A stretch of 64,000 nucleotides of DNA from Siphonodentalium dalli (GCA_032622095.1 CP136062.1:202333959-202397958); one strand, 5' to 3'. Positions 11,185 through 22,990 are shown, counted from the stretch's first letter. Numbers and translations are program-made. The notes: generated from the letters alone by a model not told the origin.

Positions 11185-12119
11185 CAAAAGTAATGACACC
11201 ATATTAATGTTAGAGTTATACAAGTTTTACCAACAAACAAGACAAGCATATAATACATTGGCCCGAAGTGATATTTAATATTGACGGCCATGTGCTTTCT
11301 GGTCGCGAAATTTCATAACTTCGGGCCCTCAACTTAATTTTGATGCGTCCATGCTATATTGTCTTGCCCCGCGTGTGCGGTCTGTTCAACAAAAAGAACA
11401 ACCGCAATTTACAAGCAAGACCATCCCAATGCAGAACAATACGCCTGTACGTGAAACACGAGACACTTTATTCTTGTGAGTGCTACCTATGTCCCTACTT
11501 TGCTCGACCACAACAATATATTAATATATACCTATATTTCTACCGAGCTACTGCATGGGTGGGAAAAAATAATTCCACTGATTACTATTATATGACGTTT
11601 CCAGTCATGCTTTGTGTTGCACGTACTCGCATAACTCAATCGTGCAACGGGAATTTCTGAAATATCGTCTTGTCTACGAAAAACGATCACCAGTAACAAG
11701 CCTACCCCACACGCAGCGTTTATACACCGTCGTACATTTGTTAACTTTAGCGTCTGTAAGGTTGTGTGGTTTCCCCGTGTTTCTCCGTTCTCCCAGTCAT
11801 CCGTGTTACAGTTTTGATATACTGCAGTGGTGAAAATGGATGCGTGGTCTGATAGTCACGAACAGGTGGGTCTGACGAGAAGAGATACATCGCTCGACGA
11901 GAGAAAGTGACGAGGAAGCTGAGGCTAGACTTAATTTAATGCTAAATGGAACTAATTATGTAGAGTTACGTCCCTTTTATGCAACAAGGTAACTCTATTG
12001 GATTATTGTAGTTTATTTTCGTTTAATTCGCTATATATAGACCATATCACGATATGTTCAGTTTTATGTTTAGAGGAAAGAGTGAATCGATGGCTAATTT
12101 AGCTGCGAATGCAGCCACT
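11185..12119. other. no recognised feature
   Basis: Contains a 106-codon frame (11340-11660, plus) and smaller ones. The 106-codon frame is rich in Tyr, Arg and Cys and has no motif I recognise. No repeats noted. Confidence 0.35.
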
Positions 12120-12300
12120 GAACACAGAAACAACTTACCCCTGGATTCAACTGACAAATTTGTCCAGATACACGAATCCAATTACCTTCATCTGAGCTTA
12201 TCGGGATTTGAACCAGCTCCACTATCGCTTGGCGGCTTATGAAATTATGGTATCCTAATGTGCCATATAACTGACCAACTGAGTCACCCTGCTCCCTGGG
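12120..12300 (-). mobile_element. possible tRNA-derived SINE
   Basis: Reading the minus strand, TGACTCAGTTGG (12286-12275) fits an RNA polymerase III A box and GGTTCAAATCCC (12214-12203) fits a B box. There are 60 bases between them, which is longer than in a standard tRNA. No cloverleaf can be drawn with confidence, so I favour a SINE head over a tRNA gene. The 3' body beyond 12200 is uncertain, as is the end. Confidence 0.45.
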
Positions 12301-12829
12301 TATACGGACGGTTTATGACCACAGGTATATCTGGAACAAAATGACCCCACTCCAAAAAGTACACTCTTATGTTTTTTGTTCCAGGTACCTGTGTAAATGA
12401 CTTTCAAATGTGCTTTGTATCGATTAAGTCACCGGGGGTCTCGTATTAACTGAGGTACACGGACATAATGTCTAGACTGATCGTTAACGAGAAAATGGAA
12501 TAACGGAATTTTATGCACCAATGTCGGATCTCAAAATAATAGTGATAGAGTTATACGAGAAAACGAAATACGCGCCAATGTTAGAACTCCAATTCATGTT
12601 ATAGTTGTACGTGAAGTTTTTCGCTGTTGGGGCAACGAGTCTTGCCAAAACACTCAGATATATGATTATATTCTTCCTTCGGAGTTCGGGGTGTCAAAAT
12701 GTCCTACTTGGCACCCCACACTGGACAAAATCAAAAGTCCCAGTCCTTCAAATTATTCTATCATTTAAAACCGACAAGTTCTACTTTTGGCATTAAGCAA
12801 AATGTTGCACACTACATAATGTTGGAAAT

Positions 12830-12975
12830 AATAGCCATTTCGTTACTAAATACTCATTGACGAGTAGTTCCCTTATCGAAATATTCAGATATAGTAATAT
12901 GTTCAACTTTCGTCCTTGTGGCCACTTGTTGAATTTATATCTGAATATTTCCCAGCAACATCGTCTGTTTTTCAA
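12830..12975 (-). mobile_element. T5 fragment
   Basis: On the minus strand the T5 right end is visible: CAATGAGTATTTAGTAACG next to CTACTCGTC, with ATATTCAGATATA-type sequence beyond. No left end can be found. A degraded copy. Confidence 0.45.
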
Positions 12976-13017
12976 ATGCATACACTGGGCCCCATAGATG
13001 TTATATTATGCACATAA

Positions 13018-13417
13018 TTAACCCTTTACCCAACAGAAGGGCCCTGTGCCAATGCATTCTCTTATATATGCAAGTCGACCATAGGTCGCCTCGCATATAT
13101 AAGAGAATGCATTGGCTTAACACATTAAAAATTATAAAATTGTTAAAGAATGTAAGAAAAAATGGTAAAAAGTGTTAAAAAAAGATTTTTTTTAGGCCAA
13201 TGCATTCTCTTATATATGCGAGGCGACCTATGGTCAACTCGCATATATAAGCGAATGCATTGGCACAGGGCATAACTGTAACTATCACAATGTGGTCAAG
13301 GAGCCGGTTCCAATGATATCCATATTTGTATGGTTCTATTGAGACAGACCGAAGATATTTTAGGCTGTTGAAGCTTTATTTGGCCAGTTTTGGCCGGTTT
13401 GTTGGGTAAAGGGTTAA
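13018..13417 (+). mobile_element. T1 copy 3: TTAA-flanked double-hairpin MITE
   Basis: Complete, with TTAA on both sides. It carries private substitutions: GCAAGTCGACC in the first hairpin and GGTCAACTCGC plus AAGCGAATGC in the second. The two G-to-A changes fall at matching positions of the inverted hairpins. It ends 410 bp upstream of the 33-bp satellite array. Confidence 0.85.
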
Positions 13418-13827
13418 GGCAACCTAAATCCGTATCCCTACCGTAGCCCTACACCACCACCCCCATGCCCATTATATAGTTGTATTGAGCCCCATGTCAC
13501 ATAGATATTATACACACAATAATACACAGCGAATCTGTGTGCCCATCGTGAGTCTACCCCTCTTCACCCAGCCACTAACCCACCCCACCTAACCCCATAC
13601 TTTGACAAAATGAAACGCCCAACCAAAGTAGATATTATGAACAAAATAAAGCACCATGAATTTGTAATTTCAAAATGTAATGCGCACCATAATTTAATTG
13701 TACATTCATATGAGCGAGTGTTGTACGCACTCACATCATGTCAACCATGATTTCGATGAGCAATAAACTATCTATCTTTTATAACTGCAGGGGAATCATT
13801 TCGAAACGAAGATGTTAAAATGTCGGA

Positions 13828-15124
13828 ACAGCCTCCACCTATATATATATATACATCGGTCTTAGATATAACAGCCTCCACCTATACATCGGTCTTAGAT
13901 ATAACAGCCTCCACCTATACATCGGTCTTAGATATAACAGCCTCCACCTATACATCGGTCTTAGATATAACAGCCTCCACCTATACATCGGTCTTAGATA
14001 TAACAGCCTCCACCTATACATCGGTCTTAGATATAACAGCCTCCACCTATACATCGGTCTTAGATATAACAGCCTCCACCTATACATCGGTCTTAGATAT
14101 AACAGCCTCCACCTATACATCGGTCTTAGATATAACAGCCTCCACCTATACATCGGTCTTAGATATAACAGCCTCCACCTATACATCGGTCTTAGATATA
14201 ACAGCCTCCACCTATACATCGGTCTTAGATATAACAGCCTCCACCTATACATCGGTCTTAGATATAACAGCCTCCACCTATACATCGGTCTTAGATATAA
14301 CAGCCTCCACCTATACATCGGTCTTAGATATAACAGCCTCCACCTATACATCGGTCTTAGATATAACAGCCTCCACCTATACATCGGTCTTAGATATAAC
14401 AGCCTCCACCTATACATCGGTCTTAGATATAACAGCCTCCACCTATACATCGGTCTTAGATATAACAGCCTCCACCTATACATCGGTCTTAGATATAACA
14501 GCCTCCACCTATACATCGGTCTTAGATATAACAGCCTCCACCTATACATCGGTCTTAGATATAACAGCCTCCACCTATACATCGGTCTTAGATATAACAG
14601 CCTCCACCTATACATCGGTCTTAGATATAACAGCCTCCACCTATACATCGGTCTTAGATATAACAGCCTCCACCTATACATCGGTCTTAGATATAACAGC
14701 CTCCACCTATACATCGGTCTTAGATATAACAGCCTCCACCTATACATCGGTCTTAGATATAACAGCCTCCACCTATACATCGGTCTTAGATATAACAGCC
14801 TCCACCTATACATCGGTCTTAGATATAACAGCCTCCACCTATACATCGGTCTTAGATATAACAGCCTCCACCTATACATCGGTCTTAGATATAACAGCCT
14901 CCACCTATACATCGGTCTTAGATATAACAGCCTCCACCTATACATCGGTCTTAGATATAACAGCCTCCACCTATACATCGGTCTTAGATATAACAGCCTC
15001 CACCTATACATCGGTCTTAGATATAACAGCCTCCACCTATACATCGGTCTTAGATATAACAGCCTCCACCTATACATCGGTCTTAGATATAACAGCCTCC
15101 ACCTATACATCGGTCTTAGATATA
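13828..15124. repeat. 33-bp tandem array, 39 units
   Basis: One 43-bp edge unit (13828-13870, carrying a 10-bp TA expansion) is followed by 38 units of exactly 33 bp (13871-15124). Each unit starts ACAGCCTCCACCTATACATC. I saw no differences among the 38 units. Because 33 is divisible by 3 and the unit has no stop in one frame on either strand, long frames appear on both strands (plus: TASTYTSVLDI repeated). These frames follow from the periodicity and are not evidence of a protein. Confidence 0.97.
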
Positions 15125-15849
15125 AAACTCCTGTTGTTTCAGGCATGACACATATAACAGTTGATTAATTTGACCAAAATTGTGGGTGGTTGAGTCTTTT
15201 GACATATTAATGGTCGTAACAACTAAACACAGTTTTTTTTTTGCAGAATATATATATACCTTGTGTATACACACATAGATATACAACATAGATTAAAATT
15301 AACATACAAGATGTATCATTCGGGCACAAATGTGAAAAATACTGTAACTTGCCACAATTTCCCCCTGATATATACCACTCAATTTGCCCGATAATTGCCC
15401 AAATTTGACCGTTTATTGCTTGAACGTTGATCTTTCAAAACGTTTGGGGGGCTGAGAGGGCAGCCAGCCACCTGTACCGTGCGGGTGTGGTCGACATATT
15501 CATATAACCATACACCTTCGTGGGAGATACATCTTTAAATCTCGACGGGAGATCTTCTGTTTGTTGAAGTAGCCACACGCGTATACTTATAATTGAATGG
15601 CCGGTCGTCTGCTTTGTCGGTCGTACACGCGTGATTGACACGTATACGATAATAACCGATGGACTTTCCGCCAACTTCCGCATATTTCGGTCGATTGGCC
15701 TTATCGAGCTCTGGCGACTGGTATTGAATATATTCATGGCAATCTATTGCAAGGTAACTTGGATTAGCTATATAGGTATGACCAAAATCCCCAGCCTGTT
15801 CTCCTGAAAATAAGCTCACATTTATCGTATTTCAAAAACACAAATAAAC
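15125..15849. other. no recognised feature
   Basis: Two overlapping minus-strand frames (15435-15737, 100 codons; 15535-15819, 94 codons) are unrecognised. There is a TA-rich stretch at about 15249-15260. No gene call. Confidence 0.35.
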
Positions 15850-16060
15850 CCATATCGGTATTTTTTTTACGCTCCATATGAACCTAAATCGTCTTATCAA
15901 TCCGCTCTTTATAATATGCTTTCACTGTGGCCCTCGCCATAAAACGGGTATAAGACCATGGGGTTACTTCAGAATCAAACAAGTCCAACATGAACCTATA
16001 TGTGAGTATTTAGGTGCAATATGAAGCTATTTTCACGAGGATATGTTGCACTCCCATGAA
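15850..16060 (+). repeat. G-family fragment
   Basis: Carries CACTGTGGCCCTCGCCATAA, ACGGGTATAAG, TTACTTCAGAATCAAACAAG and TTTCACGAGGATATGTTG in the G-family order, diverged from the copies at 57.6 kb and 60.0 kb. Confidence 0.6.
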
Positions 16061-16280
16061 TCGATTAGTTCAAATGATTGAGGTATCTCACTAGGACTTG
16101 TTCAAAAAGTCATGCGATGTTCAGCTTGACCAACTTTAGATTTTTGAGTGAAGTTAAAATGTTTCCACTATTTTCATATTGTTAAGATTAAATTAATCTT
16201 TCTAAACAATATTAGGAAATTTGGACAGTCTGTTTCCTCCGATCGAATATCCCAATGTATGTTTTGTCGTTATCTGTTAT

Positions 16281-16738
16281 CTGACAGTACCAGTCAGAAG
16301 AAGTGGTATATTGAGGCGCGCCTTTATTGCGATATTTAGCGCGCTTTATTTAAAAAAAGGCGCGATTATAGCGCAATACCAAAAATTTATTGCGACATTG
16401 AGCGCAAAATATTGATATATTAAGCGCGCAAAATTTCATACAGACCTGATAGTTATATATATTTTTTTTAGATAAATACTGTGCATATAGTGTACATATA
16501 GCATTTACAACTATAATTATATACAAATCTAAAATATTGTCTCTATTTATGCAATAATACAGAAGAAGCAATAATTTGCTTAAATGTCACAATTTTGATG
16601 CAATATTAAGCGCGAAATATTGCGATAATAATATCGCAAGCGGCGCGCTTATAAGCGTTTCCACTTGCAATATTATTGCGATATTGGGCGCGAAAATAGC
16701 GCGCTTTAAATACCGCTTCTTTTGGCTGGTATCGTCAG
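16281..16738. mobile_element. unclassified TIR element with GCGC-rich subterminal repeats
   Basis: Left end CTGACAGTACCAGTCAGAAG matches the complemented right end CTGACGATACCAGCCAAAAG. Both continue as AAGYGGTAT and then a GCGCGC block, giving a ~40-bp imperfect TIR. Just inside both ends the motifs TTGCGATATT and AGCGCGC/AAATATTGCG recur 4-5 times per side. The centre is plain AT-rich DNA. I could not identify a target duplication, so I leave the superfamily open. Confidence 0.65.
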
Positions 16739-17084
16739 CTTTAGTCAGGCCGTCTTTGTACTAATATATTATACACAATAGAACAGGTGCAAGGACGAGA
16801 CACTTCTTGTGACAGAAAATACAGGAACTTCCGGTGCTGACAATCGCTCAAATTAGATGAAAAAAACTAGTCGGGGAGAGCACATAATCGTGCACTGCAC
16901 ACCCCTATGCTATATATCAGTTGTATATAGTATGCTGTAGTCAGCCGAGCCGAGCCCGGCAGAACCTCTTGTTCTGTCCCAAAGAAGTGTGTCGCCTACA
17001 TTATCAACACCGATTTGTGTTATATTGGCAGGCTCTATATATATAGGTTAGACAATTTTAAAATAGAAATTTCTTCTTCCAGCG

Positions 17085-18130
17085 CAGCTGTTATCGTGAA
17101 AATAAGCACATAACGGGTGTATTTTAGTGAGCGAAATAAGCTTGATTTAACATCAATATACATTAAAACGCGTTTTTTTAAACAGTCCAATATTGCATCC
17201 ATACGAAATAAGCCCATGACGGCATTATTTAATCTCCCCTTTTTATCGACACGACTTAACTGATGCACGATCTTTATAATCTGTTTTCATTGCTGCCCGC
17301 GACATTAAGCGGAATAACGGGTATATGCTCACTATATATAGGCTTATTTCAGAATCAAATCCGTCCAATACGAACCTATTCGTGAAGATTTAGGCCCAAT
17401 ATGAACCTATTTGGATAAGGATATGTTGCTTTATCGGGCAACATATATATCCTCATACAAATTGGTTCATGTTAGACCTAAATATTCCAGCCTGTTCTCG
17501 AGGAAATAAGCGAATAGTGAACTTATTTGATGGGACTGAAATAAGCTCATATTAGTATTATTCAGATGTGAAATAAGCCCTATATTGACCTAAACCCCGG
17601 TTATTAAAACATCCCTACGCGTGGGACTATTTCAACATCAAATAAGCTCGTATTGTGTTTATTTTCACGAAAACAGGCTGGAATATAACACCAACTCACG
17701 ACTCAAAACAGGCTGGAATATAACACCAACTCACGACTTTCCAGATGTATGCCTTGTACCGTGACCGAAGCTATCCACCGTAATAACGGCAATAAGTCCA
17801 CTATGGGCTTATTTCAGTATCAAATAAATCCAATATGAACCTATGTGAAAATGTAGGACCAATGTGAACCTATTTGCACGATGACATGTTGAAATATTCA
17901 CATAGGTTCATATTGGACTTAAAATTTGATTCTGAAATAAGCCCAGTGGGCTTATGCCAGTTAATCCGTTGAATGGCGCGGGTCGCAGTGAAAACATATT
18001 ACAAAGAGCGTGCATCTGGCAAAGTCGTGTCGACGAATTTTTTGTTAGATTAAATAGAATCTATATGGGTTTATTTCGTATGTAAATAGTCCCATAATTG
18101 GACTGTTTTAAAAACCACTTTTTACATCCA
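17085..18130. repeat. G-family cluster
   Basis: A kilobase built from G-family parts: AAATAAGCACATAACGGG (17100), two hairpins (about 17385-17487 and 17796-17955), a MITE-like unit (17485-17683), a 35-bp direct duplication starting at 17671 and 17706, and CTTATTTCAG/AATAAGCCCA motifs throughout. The hairpin at 17796-17955 pairs GGGCTTATTTCAGTATCAAA with TTTGATTCTGAAATAAGCCC. Similar parts occur near 49.2, 57.4 and 59.4-60.6 kb. Confidence 0.65.
17485..17683. mobile_element. G-family MITE, TTCCAGCCTGTTCTCG ends
   Basis: Left TTCCAGCCTGTTCTCGAGG and right-end complement TTCCAGCCTGTTTTCGTG are inverted, with TA on each side (17483-17484, 17684-17685), consistent with a TA duplication. The arms continue as AAATAAGC. 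A related unit is at 57368-57559. About 199 bp, no coding capacity. Confidence 0.65.
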
Positions 18131-18145
18131 TATAGAGCGAAGATG

Positions 18146-18363
18146 TACAGTATAGTGCTCTAAGTAATCGACTCCTTAACCACAGCAGAATTATTGGTAA
18201 CTTTTCAGGATTTAGTCGGAAATATGGCTTGTTGCCATTCATCGGAAAGCTCTCCCCAGAGCTTTCCGATGAATGGCAACAAGCCATATTTCCGACTAAA
18301 TCCTGAAAGGTTACCCATAATTCTGCTGTGGTTAAGGAGTCGATTACTTAGAGCATTACTGTA
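18146..18363. mobile_element. C copy 1: mariner-like foldback MITE
   Basis: Almost perfect palindrome: both halves carry AAGTAATCGACTCCTTAACC, CAGCAGAATTAT, AGGATTTAGTCGGAAATATG and GGCTTGTTGCCATTCATCGG, meeting at a few unpaired bases near 18255. The ends are TACAGT...ACTGTA. TA plus CAGT ends are typical of Tc1/mariner elements. The left terminus here has extra bases (TACAGTATAGTGC). Confidence 0.85.
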
Positions 18364-18445
18364 TATTGAGGTAAATAATGCCAATATGAGATTATTTCGC
18401 TCATTATAATAACCCCGTTATGCGATTTTTTCACGAGAACAGGCT

Positions 18446-18536
18446 GTATCGGGACATGTCGTACTGTATCGGGACATGTCGTACTGGATCGCGCACATAT
18501 CCCTGGATGGCGCACATATCCACTGGATGGCGCTGC
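18446..18536 (+). repeat. two adjacent short tandem repeats
   Basis: A 20-bp unit (GTATCGGGACATGTCGTACT) occurs twice, followed by 2-3 imperfect copies of TGGATGGCGCACATATCC. Confidence 0.8.
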
Positions 18537-18879
18537 ATTTTGACCATTATGAAAGATTTTAGCCAATAACGTCACATTAGCGTGAAGATTGTCTGTTATC
18601 TCGTTCCGCTAGAACGAGTAAAAGGTTGCATGGATATCAACAATTGATTAATTCTCAAACCAGTATTACTTTATAAAGGGAAGTTAGGGAACTTATATAA
18701 CACACATACAGCGATATAAAACTATCTCGTTCATACCGCTTAGCCGTCATGCAATGAATTTTAAGCAGACCTTTCCTCGAGTAGAGGTGTTCTCAGTGAG
18801 TGTCGGTTCACCTACAGATCGACATATTTATTGACTGATACTTAGTCAATAAAATAAAAGAGGTGGCTTATACGTGCGT

Positions 18880-18995
18880 GTGTTAACCATTTTGATTTCA
18901 TTTGTTGTATATATTCTGCTGAGTATAAAAGATGGCCCCAGAAATGGCCAGATTTAGTTTACAGTACCCCTTTAAATTATTTCGGAAACTATACT
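18880..18995 (+). repeat. T10 dispersed repeat, partial
   Basis: Shares ATATTCTGCTGAGTATAAAA, AAATGGCC and TTTACAGTACCCCTTTAA with the T10 copies at 26940-27130 and 34978-35160. The 5' half is missing. Confidence 0.6.
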
Positions 18996-19140
18996 ACCAT
19001 GAGCCCAATACTTGATGTCTAATCCATTCCATGACAATTATTCATCTGATGTATTTCACATATTGTAGTCATTCATGGAATAAATTATGTTCAAACTGAT
19101 AATCATACGCCACCAAAGGGTCCTTATTCATTGCATATAA

Positions 19141-19345
19141 TTAACCCTTTCAGTGCCAAGTCCGATTTTTGTATTAACTCATATTTCCTTGATCATTTTT
19201 AAAGTTTATTGATTATAATAATGTGATACATTGATGGAAAGAGCTCTTGGAGCTCTTTCCATCAATGTCTCACATTATTATAATCAATAAATTTGAAAAA
19301 TGATCAAGGAAATATGAGTTGATACCTCAGCACTGAAAGAGTTAA
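19141..19345. mobile_element. TTAA-flanked foldback MITE
   Basis: TTAACCCTTTCAGTGCC on the left and GCACTGAAAGAGTTAA on the right. Arms of ~100 bp (ACTCATATTTCCTTGATCAT, ATTATAATAATGTGA, TTGATGGAAAGAGCTC) pair across a near-zero loop at about 19247. A single nearly perfect hairpin with piggyBac-type TTAA borders and no coding capacity. Confidence 0.8.
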
Positions 19346-19816
19346 TAAAACTTTTCTGGGATTCTGTATGCGCGCACTAAACTTACTGTCCCTGTTCCCT
19401 GCAGTCGAAGACACCAGTTAGCTGAAGCTTCTATCCTTATACCGAAATAAATTTCTCGTTCGATGTTGTTCCACACACCGAGAGTTATCATATTTAAAGA
19501 CATATTATGTACTTATTCGGGTGCGTGAAACTAATAAGTTGGTATTCAGAAGGTATGCCACCTGGAAGAATGTAGCATTCTAGTAAAATCGCCGAAAATT
19601 TCAAACAAATCGACCTTATGACTTCATAGAAAACATCGTCTGAACTACGCTCAATTGTAAATATTTACTTCGCGATTCGGGACGCAACTATCTGGTGCGA
19701 TTAACGAAAACGATTTCGCAATCGAGAGTCACTGTATTTAATTAATACGTAAGAATGACGGCGCTTATTGTCAATTTGGATATCATATTTATAAAATATA
19801 CTACTTTGAGCAAGAT

Positions 19817-19924
19817 TATTCTCCATTTCTATTTGATCACCCTACCGGAGTGTTTCACATCACTTTAAGAGTATTCTCCATTTCTATTTGATCACCATAC
19901 CAGAGTGTTTCACATCACTTTAAA
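19817..19924 (+). repeat. 54-bp tandem duplication in the left arm
   Basis: Two copies of a block starting TATTCTCCATTTCTATTTGA and ending CACATCACTTTAA lie head to tail (about 19817-19870 and 19871-19924). The opposite arm near 20858-20912 has only one copy, so the duplication arose after the arms were formed. Confidence 0.8.
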
Positions 19925-20059
19925 CCTTTACTGTTTCGTATCTTATACAAATGTATGTTTCTATACTATATAATCAGTGTCGAGTAGTTACAACAACCGA
20001 CGTTAACTTATTATTTGAACATTATACCCACGAATGAATATCAATTATTCAGCACTTGT

Positions 20060-20184
20060 ATTATCTTTCGTCTATCTGTCGTCTGCTCATTTATACTGAA
20101 CACCCATCCAAATGAATAATAGATCAATCCAAAGTATATCTGTATAACTGAATGGGATAAACCAGTTAGTATAGAAAAGGTTAA
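20060..20184 (-). mobile_element. T5 fragment inside the long-TIR element
   Basis: On the minus strand TTAACCTTTTCTATACTAAC, CAGTTATACAGATATAC, AATAGATCAATC-like and AGACGACAGATAGACG follow the T5 left-end order. The right end of T5 is not clear. Confidence 0.5.
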
Positions 20185-21240
20185 CGGGTTGTCATCGAAG
20201 AGAGAGGACATGTTAACAGTCAACCTCTCAATTTTTTTAAATTTTAAATTTTTTTTTTTACAAATATTTGATGTTATCAGTGTCGCTTGTTCGTATGAAA
20301 ATGTATTTACTATATCTATTCGATCGTACACTGTAACCCTTAAATTTATACGCGTCATGATTATTTATTATCTAGAATATCTCTTCACCGAATTTCAGTT
20401 CATAGGCGTCAAAGATAAGGCAGTCGATGCAAACAGATATTCCATTGAATTTTAGTCGAGTTGTGTGATATTGCATGAGGCAGTGATTGGTTTGGAATGC
20501 GGGATGTACGTTAATAAATTGTTTACACGACTCGAGATATCATGAGCCAAATATACATCGGCGATCTAACTCCGATCATGCCATGGTTTCCCAGCTGGCT
20601 ACACAACAGAGCATAATTAGTGGGCCCCTAATATCTGTGTTTATAATATCCATAGCCCTCGATTATTCTTGATATCTATTTTGGACTGTGGTGGGAAACT
20701 CATTTAGAACGGCGTGCTTGTTGGATCCATGTTTGATGTCAGTGTAGCATAACTATGCCGCAAAATGCAACGGATTCTCGTACAAATGAAAGTCAAACAT
20801 TTGATTGCCAATAAGGAAGAATGCAGATTTCGGTATTGTTTTGACGGTTCTTGATGTTTAAAGTGATGTGAAACACTCCGGTAGGGTGATCAAATATAAA
20901 TGGAGAATAATCTTGTTCTACAAATATTATAATTTCTACAAATATTATATCCAAATTGACAACACACATCGTCATTCTTATATATTAATTAAATGCAGTG
21001 ACTCTCGATGGCGAAATCGTTTTCGTTAGTTTATCGCCGATTGATGCGTCCCGAATCGAGTAGTAAATATCTACATTTGAGCGTAGTTCAGACAATGTTT
21101 TCTATGGAGTGGTACGGTCGATTTGCTTCAGATTTTCGGTGATGTTAGTAGAATGCTACATTCCTCCAGTTGGCACCATAGCGCCTGGATAATAACTGAT
21201 CAGTTTCCCGCACCCGAACAAGTCCATAATATGTCTTTAA

Positions 21241-22846
21241 TTTTGGTATGGTATATTTGTGTTGACAGATATTTAGTCAAGGATAGCTCAGCCCAAAAGT
21301 GTTCATATTTAATAAGGTTAGCAGAGGCTATATCAGCTCAAAATATTAATATTGATTGAAATGGTGAGTAACCGAATGAGAAATAAGCCACACAGGCCGC
21401 GTGTACATAGAAAGCTCCCCACAGCAATAAGCCTTGTCACTGGTTCGCAATTTTCAAGATGGCCGATGGTTCCATATGGTCCGATTCCTAGTATTTTACC
21501 CAACCCACCGGTAAAAGGTCAAAGTTAAGTAGCATCCATGGATTTGTAAACATTCGACAGTGCGAGCATTTTTTAAATCAGCATTTGATGGCATAATTTC
21601 AGTTATTCTGAGTTCAACTACGGGTTTAAGAATTGTTTTGTGGCCATGTCATCTACAAAGTTAGGACCTGGTGACGATGCGGACATTCAGACGTTTAAGC
21701 GATGGACGCCCCCTTTTGTCAACGAACTTCTCATAATTTACTGACAAATAGCGAGTATTTACGATAAAAAATAACGCAAAAACATATACGTGATACACTC
21801 AATCCATTTACTACGCGAAACCTACGTATCGTATGTATCCAGGGTGATTGTTTAGTTAGTTTTATGAAGTTGTCGCACCTGCGATTCGGTAACGAACATT
21901 TTATTTTGGGAATTCACAGACTGGAGCCATATGCTAAAAATAGATGCTACTTCTTAACTTTGACCTCCGGAGACCAACTGGCGGATTCACCGCGAGTTAG
22001 TGATCTTACTTATTGCAGAAAACAATCATCTTCATATATGCGAGCTTTCTAGATAATTTGACAGTGTTATGTGGACCAAGTGGTGGAATAGACTAATCGT
22101 GCCCGAGCCAGTGGCATCGGCTCATGCAGATATATAAAATATATAGACGACAAGAACGCCGAAGATCCAAATCATGTGCGTGCTTCGTGTACTAATATGC
22201 CGTATACAGTGTGACACGTGTATTGGTGTTTCAAGCGTGATCGAGTCCAAATTGTATGCAGGATTAGAGATGAGACACCGGGAACCCCATACCAACGTCA
22301 CTGCATGATACTTACACCGAAATCTTGCTTTACGTGTTTCCCTAATTCCTATTAGAAACCAACTTCACTGGCGATAGACTCCTCGGCACGAATTCAGATT
22401 ATCTACCTGAGCACAATGACGTCGTTCTGGTTTCTACCAGGTACAATCAGTGCGTCTAATTCGTGTAGATGTGTTGTTTGACAATGGAACTATTGTCTCC
22501 TGGGGGTTTAGCTATTAGCTTAGTCTTTCATTTGATTAGATGTAAGTCCCCGTGTTGTTCAACGCGTCACCATTTACCCCACACGTTTACAGCAATTCCA
22601 CACACGGTTGTTAAAAGGAGTATAAATATCCAACATCCGGCTCTCAGTGATTTACAACGTACCCGGTGTGCTTGGTTTAGGGATTTGTTGTTCTTCAACC
22701 CATATCCGGTAAGGCTCTCGGACATGACCAAGTTAATATCGATTTAGCATTTGCCTGGCCCTCTGTTCTACCAGAGGAATAACCGTATTCCTGATTACTT
22801 CAAAGATACCTGAATAACTCTACCACGTGGCAGGTGATATTGTCAA
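21241..22846. other. no recognised feature
   Basis: Open frames are all under 95 codons (longest 22469-22747, plus, 92 codons) and unrecognised. I saw no copies of the window's repeat families. Confidence 0.4.
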
Positions 22847-22990
22847 TACAGTAATGCTGTAAATAATCGACTCCTTAACGACAGCAGAATTATGGGTAAC
22901 TTTTCAGGATTTAGTCGGAAATATGGCTTGTTGCTATTCATCGGAAAGCTCTCAGTGAGAGCTTTCCGATGAATGGCAACAAGCCATATT
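22847..22990. mobile_element. C copy 2, right arm truncated
   Basis: TACAGTAATGC and the whole left arm are present, plus the first ~35 bp of the right arm as far as AACAAGCCATATT. The rest of the right arm is replaced by the left end of the TIR element at 22986-23363. Confidence 0.8.

Larger units (their letters stand above)
19494..21240. mobile_element. 1.75-kb element with ~380-bp terminal inverted repeats
   Basis: The left arm (19498-19925) and right arm (about 20858-21236) are inverted copies. Shared landmarks include AGACATATTATG at the tips, TTCGGGTGCG, AATGTAGCATTCTA, GAACTACGCTCAA, GAAAACGATTTCGC and GTGTTTCACATCACTTTAA. TTAA is present immediately outside both tips. The left arm is longer because of an internal 54-bp tandem duplication. 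The middle contains a reversed T5 fragment and no transposase. Confidence 0.75.

Noticed and set aside
12195-12300. Functional tRNA gene
   Set aside because: The A- and B-box spacing is 60 bases and I could not draw acceptor and anticodon stems, so a SINE is preferred.
13828-15124. CRISPR array
   Set aside because: The units are directly adjacent with no unique spacers, and the context is eukaryotic repeat DNA.
13820-15148. 442-codon plus and 435-codon minus open frames as repetitive proteins
   Set aside because: They are automatic products of a 33-bp unit with no stop in one frame on each strand. No signal peptide, non-repeat domain or splice context was seen.
19494-21240. LTR retrotransposon
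   Set aside because: The long repeats are inverted, with no primer-binding site, polypurine tract or gag-pol similarity.
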